A stretch of DNA of 7,499 bases, from positions 1-7,499 of the forward strand of contig DRGT01000053.1 of NCBI GenBank assembly GCA_011055585.1. The letters are read 5' to 3'. This document shows positions 5,327 to 7,499 of this stretch, in pieces. The notes under the pieces were generated by a model. The model was not told where the DNA came from, searched no databases, and saw nothing but the letters and a program-made list of their open reading frames with translations. Source of the stretch: Candidatus Nitrosopumilus sp. (lineage in GTDB: Archaea; Thermoproteota; Nitrososphaeria; Nitrososphaerales; Nitrosopumilaceae). The position numbers and the translations under genes were made by a program. How positions within the stretch are numbered: the first letter of the stretch is position 1; each line of letters opens with the position of its first letter.

Positions 5327-5365
5327 TCCTGTATAGATTACATAGAATAATCTTCCATAGGATTA
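5324..5365. repeat. Tandem TAATC/GATTA array 3 spanning two convergent stop codons
   Basis: Half-sites are TAATC 5324-5328, GATTA 5336-5340, TAATC 5348-5352 and GATTA 5361-5365 (steps of 12, 12 and 13). The first pair is the exact reverse of the class A 17-mer; the second has an 8-bp spacer, TTCCATAG. The TAA of the first half-site is the stop of the RHH gene, and the TTA of the last is the stop of the convergent membrane-protein gene. The repeat thus fills the whole space between the two genes. Confidence 0.88.
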
Positions 5366-5803
5366 TGAATTTCCGTTCTTACTTGGTCTCCATTTTTGTA
5401 AAAACTCATTTACAGTTCTGGTTCCAAAGTAAAATCCTATGATAGTAATTATGATGTAGACAAAGTTATCGGTTATGCTTCCAGGAATTTTACTAAAATC
5501 AATTTCGCCTTTCAGGGTTAATGCAAGCATAATTACAAAGACAAGAATTAAAGTTGCAGTAATTGATTTTCTCATTACTCCTTTTGTATCATTTTTTGAA
5601 CCCGTTGAAGTAATTGAGTGAAGTGATGACAATGACATTACTCCAAAGAAAGTGATTATGGATACGGGCACGATCATTACTACTATATCATTCATCCAAA
5701 CCCCAACAAAAAAGGCAATAAGCGCAACGACTCCAACAATTATCGCAATTATGGACTTGGCCTTCCAGTCATCAGCCTCATGTTTTTCGCAGCTTAATTT
5801 CAT
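5363..5803 (-). CDS. Small four-helix membrane protein of unknown function
   Basis: A 146-residue protein from ATG 5803. A GTG at 5809 would add two residues, but a TATA-like element 26 bp upstream of 5803 favours the ATG. The N-terminus MKLSCEKHEADDWKAKS is hydrophilic. Four hydrophobic segments follow: about 17-37 (IIAIIVGVVALIAFFVGVW), 40-61 (VVMIVPVSIITFFGVMSL), 80-98 (ATLILVFVIMLALTL) and 110-128 (FVYIIITIIGFYFGTRTV). The C-terminus (LQKWRPSKNGNS) is basic. No catalytic motif or known family is visible. The Cys/His pair near the N-terminus could bind a metal, but nothing else supports that. The gene converges with the small RHH gene, and both stop codons lie in the same inverted-repeat array. 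It could be a target or partner of that regulator, although position alone is the evidence. Confidence 0.7.
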   Translation of the reverse strand: MKLSCEKHEADDWKAKSIIAIIVGVVALIAFFVGVWMNDIVVMIVPVSIITFFGVMSLSSLHSITSTGSKNDTKGVMRKSITATLILVFVIMLALTLKGEIDFSKIPGSITDNFVYIIITIIGFYFGTRTVNEFLQKWRPSKNGNS

Positions 5804-5825
5804 GAACACTATATTCTTGAAAGCA

Positions 5826-5833
5826 TTTTAATT
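5826..5833 (-). promoter_or_regulatory. TATA-like element for the small membrane protein gene
   Basis: On the minus strand it reads AATTAAAA, centred about 26 bp upstream of the ATG at 5803. This spacing favours that ATG as a leaderless start over the GTG at 5809. Confidence 0.45.
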
Positions 5834-6149
5834 ATTTACTATCTTTTGATTCGAAAAAAATCTACTTTACCATTTGATATTTTTACCAACCAAAATTTTC
5901 AAAAGAGACTCTTGAATCGCAATAATCACAAATCCCCTTCTTACTTCTGAATCAATAGGATCGTCGCATTCCACTTTACAAAAATATCGTCTAAATCTAA
6001 TAACATTTTGCCAGTTATTGTTAATGACTTGGTATAGATTGCAAATTATAGTTTTGAAGAGCCGCAAGGAAAACAAACAATCTACAAATAGCTACAAAGC
6101 ATTATCTATTAGATACTAATAGCAGGTACAAAAATTGCTGGTATGTAAT
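5834..6149. other. Intergenic stretch with no convincing gene
   Basis: About 300 bp between two minus-strand genes. A 69-codon minus-strand frame (5867-6076) is open but starts only at TTG, has no internal Met and no clear TATA box. Part of it (residues ~28-60, containing VECDDPIDSEVRRGF) looks protein-like, so a decayed or very small gene is possible. Short dyads occur near 6103-6119 (ATTAG/CTAAT, TATCT/AGATA). No tRNA or other stable RNA was recognised, and no TAATC-N7-GATTA copy is present. Confidence 0.4.
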
Positions 6150-6797
6150 CTAAAACACGTAGCTGGAGTTTGCACCATCAATGTTTATCACAACACCAGA
6201 TAGATACTTTATTTTATTTTCAACAATTGCTTTTACAAAATTTCCAATCTCTTCTGGCTCGCCAAGTCTTTTCATTGGGAGAGATTTTTTCATCTCTTCT
6301 ATATTTTCAAACAATTCTCTTGCTCTCTCTGTGTTAATGAGACCTGGTGCGATGTTTATGCAACTGATATTTCTTTCTGCAAACTTTTTGCTAAGAATCT
6401 TAAAAACGCTGGAAAAAGCTGATCTGTAAGCACTTGAAATCACAAGCTTTGGGCTTGGTTCTTTTATCACACTAGAGGAAATCAAAAAAACATATCCTCC
6501 ATCATTAATGGTAATGTTTTGCAAAAGGATGCAGAATCCTAAAAACAGTTGATTGTGATATTTTTGCCATTCTTCTTCTGTGACAGAATCAAATTCTTTG
6601 GCTGGCGGTCCACCTGTATTCAAAACTAAAACATCTGTTGTTTTGTTTTTCTCTATGAAATTTTTCACACTCTTCAAATCAGATGTGTCTAGTTCCTTTT
6701 TTGATGTAGCCTTAACATCAAATCCAATTGACTTTAATCCATCACTAATTGCTTTACCCATACCTCTTGAACCACCAAGAACAATAGCACTAGCCAT
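6150..6797 (-). CDS. Divergent short-chain dehydrogenase/reductase (SDR) lacking the catalytic Lys
   Basis: A 215-residue SDR-fold protein, ATG at 6797. The Rossmann start is AIVLGGSRGMGKA (residues 4-16), with Leu7 where classical members have Thr. NTGGPP at 60-65 replaces the usual NNAG motif. ISSSV (106-110) contains the usual catalytic Ser position. The usual YxxxK is Tyr124-R-S-A-Phe128, so Tyr is present but Lys is replaced by Phe. NIAPGLINTE (148-157) and the C-terminal LSGVVINIDGA are typical of FabG-like SDRs. The NTGGPP motif and weak catalytic tetrad match a known group of beta-ketoacyl-reductase-like SDRs with non-canonical active sites. Activity and substrate are therefore uncertain; cofactor binding remains plausible. 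It lies 26 bp downstream of a small minus-strand gene and has its own TATA box, which overlaps that gene's stop. Confidence 0.85.
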   Translation of the reverse strand: MASAIVLGGSRGMGKAISDGLKSIGFDVKATSKKELDTSDLKSVKNFIEKNKTTDVLVLNTGGPPAKEFDSVTEEEWQKYHNQLFLGFCILLQNITINDGGYVFLISSSVIKEPSPKLVISSAYRSAFSSVFKILSKKFAERNISCINIAPGLINTERARELFENIEEMKKSLPMKRLGEPEEIGNFVKAIVENKIKYLSGVVINIDGANSSYVF

Positions 6798-6820
6798 AGT
6801 ATAATCACAAAGATAATTGA

Positions 6821-6828
6821 TAATTAAA
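6821..6828 (-). promoter_or_regulatory. TATA box for the SDR gene
   Basis: On the minus strand it reads TTTAATTA, centred 27 bp upstream of the ATG at 6797. It overlaps the stop codon of the upstream small gene (6824-6826). A separate leaderless SDR transcript is therefore likely even though the genes are only 26 bp apart. Confidence 0.5.
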
Positions 6829-7066
6829 TTTCTTTAATCTCGGTTATAATACCCTGAACAGAGTCCATCTTGATGATTGCCTTTTTTTCATCCCAGCCCA
6901 GTGCAACATACCAGTCTCCTGTGTCTTCATCATACTTTGTTTCTAACGTCTTTATTTGATCTGTTTTAGCGTTGTATTTTTTTGCAATACCAGATATGGC
7001 TAGTGAAACGGCATCCCTTTCTTTTTCAAGTCGTCTTTTCATTAATCCAATTCCAGGACTCATCAT
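6824..7066 (-). CDS. Small cytoplasmic protein (80 aa), weakly PepSY-like
   Basis: The frame is open from TTG 7153, but I place the start at ATG 7066 (MMSPGIGLMKRR). A TATA box lies exactly 26 bp upstream, and the 29 extra residues look unlike the rest. ATG 7063 is equally possible. No signal peptide or membrane helix is present. Residues ~10-32 form a charged helix (RLEKERDAVSLAISGIAKK), then KTDQIKTLE. The second half alternates as strands: GDWYVALGW, KKAIIKMD, then QGIITEIKEI. The arrangement of a helix followed by 'W.V ... I.MD...G.I..I' recalls PepSY-type domains, but the match is weak and those are usually exported. Treat it as hypothetical. It shares a strand with the SDR gene 26 bp downstream and is divergent from the second RHH gene, whose start is 161 bp away. 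Confidence 0.65.
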   Translation of the reverse strand: MMSPGIGLMKRRLEKERDAVSLAISGIAKKYNAKTDQIKTLETKYDEDTGDWYVALGWDEKKAIIKMDSVQGIITEIKEI

Positions 7067-7086
7067 TTTTTCTGAAAATCTTGTTC

Positions 7087-7096
7087 TAATATAGTT
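7087..7096 (-). promoter_or_regulatory. TATA box for the 80-aa protein gene
   Basis: On the minus strand it reads AACTATATTA, centred at 7091-7092, 26 bp upstream of the ATG at 7066. It selects this ATG over the TTG at 7153. Confidence 0.55.
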
Positions 7097-7197
7097 AATT
7101 GTCTTCAATTTTTGGAAATAATCAAGAAATGAAAAGCAGCCTGGCTTTGGCAAAGACCTGTTAGTTTGATACTGGACATATTCATTGCTAAATTAGT

Positions 7198-7226
7198 TAA
7201 TCTCATAATCTTTGATGAAGTGATTA
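7198..7226. promoter_or_regulatory. TAATC/GATTA half-sites upstream of the second RHH gene (possible operator)
   Basis: TAATC occurs at 7198-7202 and 7206-7210, and GATTA at 7222-7226, ending two bases before the ATG of the RHH gene. The half-sites match those of the dispersed repeat, but the spacing (8 and 16 bp) does not, and the conserved spacer is absent. This could be a diverged operator or chance in AT-rich DNA. Another GATTA lies inside the gene at 7245-7249. Confidence 0.3.
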
Positions 7227-7227
7227 C

Positions 7228-7380
7228 ATGATTCGAAGAGTAACGATTACGCTGGAACCACACCTAGAATCAAGAATTAGAACCATTCAGGCTCAAAAAA
7301 TCATAGAATCAAAAAAGTCGATTAGCTTTTCTAACGTACTAAACCAAGTTTTGAAGGAAGGCTTGAAGGAATTTACCTAG
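7228..7380 (+). CDS. Second small ribbon-helix-helix DNA-binding protein (50 aa)
   Basis: A 50-residue protein starting MIRRVTITLEPHLESRIR and ending LKEGLKEFT. The strand RRVTITL and two following helices with the SISFSNVLNQ motif give a ribbon-helix-helix regulator. It aligns without gaps to the 46-residue protein at 5186-5326 (about 19 identities in 46), including the DNA-facing RR.TIT, the QAQ in helix 1 and the S..S.S turn. Non-identical strand positions are conservative (Ile/Val), so related DNA sites are plausible. It is four residues longer at the C-terminus. It is divergent from the small gene ending at 7066, and TAATC/GATTA half-sites lie directly before its ATG, which may indicate autoregulation. 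No adjacent toxin-like gene is visible. Confidence 0.8.
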   Translation: MIRRVTITLEPHLESRIRTIQAQKIIESKKSISFSNVLNQVLKEGLKEFT

Positions 7381-7437
7381 TTAAGAATTCTAAACGACAG
7401 TTTGCATAATGTGTTGACAGTTCGTATCAAATGTTAA

Positions 7438-7446
7438 TTTAAAATA
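7438..7446 (+). promoter_or_regulatory. TATA box for the gene starting at 7469
   Basis: TTTAAAATA is centred 27 bp upstream of the ATG at 7469 and followed by an A-rich run. The spacing is the same as for other promoters in the window and supports a leaderless start. Confidence 0.5.
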
Positions 7447-7468
7447 AAAAAAAATTGTGGAGTCTACT

Positions 7469-7499
7469 ATGGTATGTAGTTGTTCAGGGGCACAAAATC
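7469..7499 (+). CDS. Start of an unidentified gene, cut by the window end
   Basis: ATG at 7469 opens a frame, MVCSCSGAQN, that continues past the last base. The call rests on the well-placed TATA box and the absence of any stop in ten codons. The C-x-C near the N-terminus could suggest a metal or redox site, but too little is visible to name a family. Confidence 0.4.
   Translation, partial: MVCSCSGAQN

Noticed and set aside
1584..5365. CRISPR array interpretation of the repeated 17-mer
   Set aside because: Copies are hundreds of bases apart with genes between them, occur in both orientations and lack uniform spacers. No cas gene is present.
5867..6076. 69-codon minus-strand frame starting at TTG
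   Set aside because: It has no ATG, no TATA box at the expected distance and no recognisable family. Part of it looks protein-like, so a decayed or tiny gene is not excluded, but the evidence is too thin to call.
7067..7153. N-terminal extension of the 80-aa protein to TTG 7153
   Set aside because: The TATA box at 7087-7096 lies inside this extension and predicts initiation at ATG 7066.

Overview
The window looks like a chromosome segment of an ammonia-oxidising-type Nitrososphaerota (Thaumarchaeota), close to the Nitrosopumilus/Nitrosarchaeum/Nitrosotenuis group. The evidence is AT-rich coding, archaeal TATA boxes about 26 bp upstream of start codons (leaderless transcription), an archaeal-type DUF59/MIP18-PqqD fusion, and exported proteins with the Cys-pair '...SPAC.K..T..KLIERGW' module that I recall from thaumarchaeal secretomes. 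This assignment rests on recognition by eye, not on a database search.

Layout. Positions 1-1569 (+ strand) carry housekeeping genes: the 3' part of mtnA (methylthioribose-1-phosphate isomerase) and a MIP18/DUF59 iron-sulfur assembly protein with a C-terminal PqqD-like domain. Positions 1570-5365 form a distinct block. It holds three minus-strand genes for extracytoplasmic proteins: a PsbP-like secreted protein, a membrane-anchored His-rich protein, and a large secreted protein ending in a perfect 9-residue Gly/Gln repeat. It also holds a 46-residue ribbon-helix-helix (RHH) regulator gene on the + strand, followed by a convergent four-helix membrane protein gene (5363-5803). Positions 5804-6149 contain no convincing gene. 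Positions 6150-7066 (minus) hold a divergent SDR gene and a small 80-residue gene. Divergent from these is a second RHH gene (7228-7380) paralogous to the first. The start of another gene (7469 onward) runs off the window.

The most striking signal is a dispersed inverted repeat, TAATC-N7-GATTA, found nine times (seven perfect) and only between 1584 and 5365. Four copies are the identical 17-mer TAATCTATACAGGATTA and a fifth differs by one base. Half-sites recur at a 12-bp pitch, tandem pairs form four-half-site arrays, and three half-sites supply the stop codons of the adjacent genes. Every gene 3' end in the block has a copy overlapping it or within 50 bp, and one tandem array lies in the divergent region upstream of both the RHH gene and the Gly-rich protein gene. 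Two hypotheses fit: an operator family read by the tiny RHH protein(s), or a REP-like 3'-end/terminator element that has spread through the block. A possible combined reading is a small regulon controlling cell-surface proteins.
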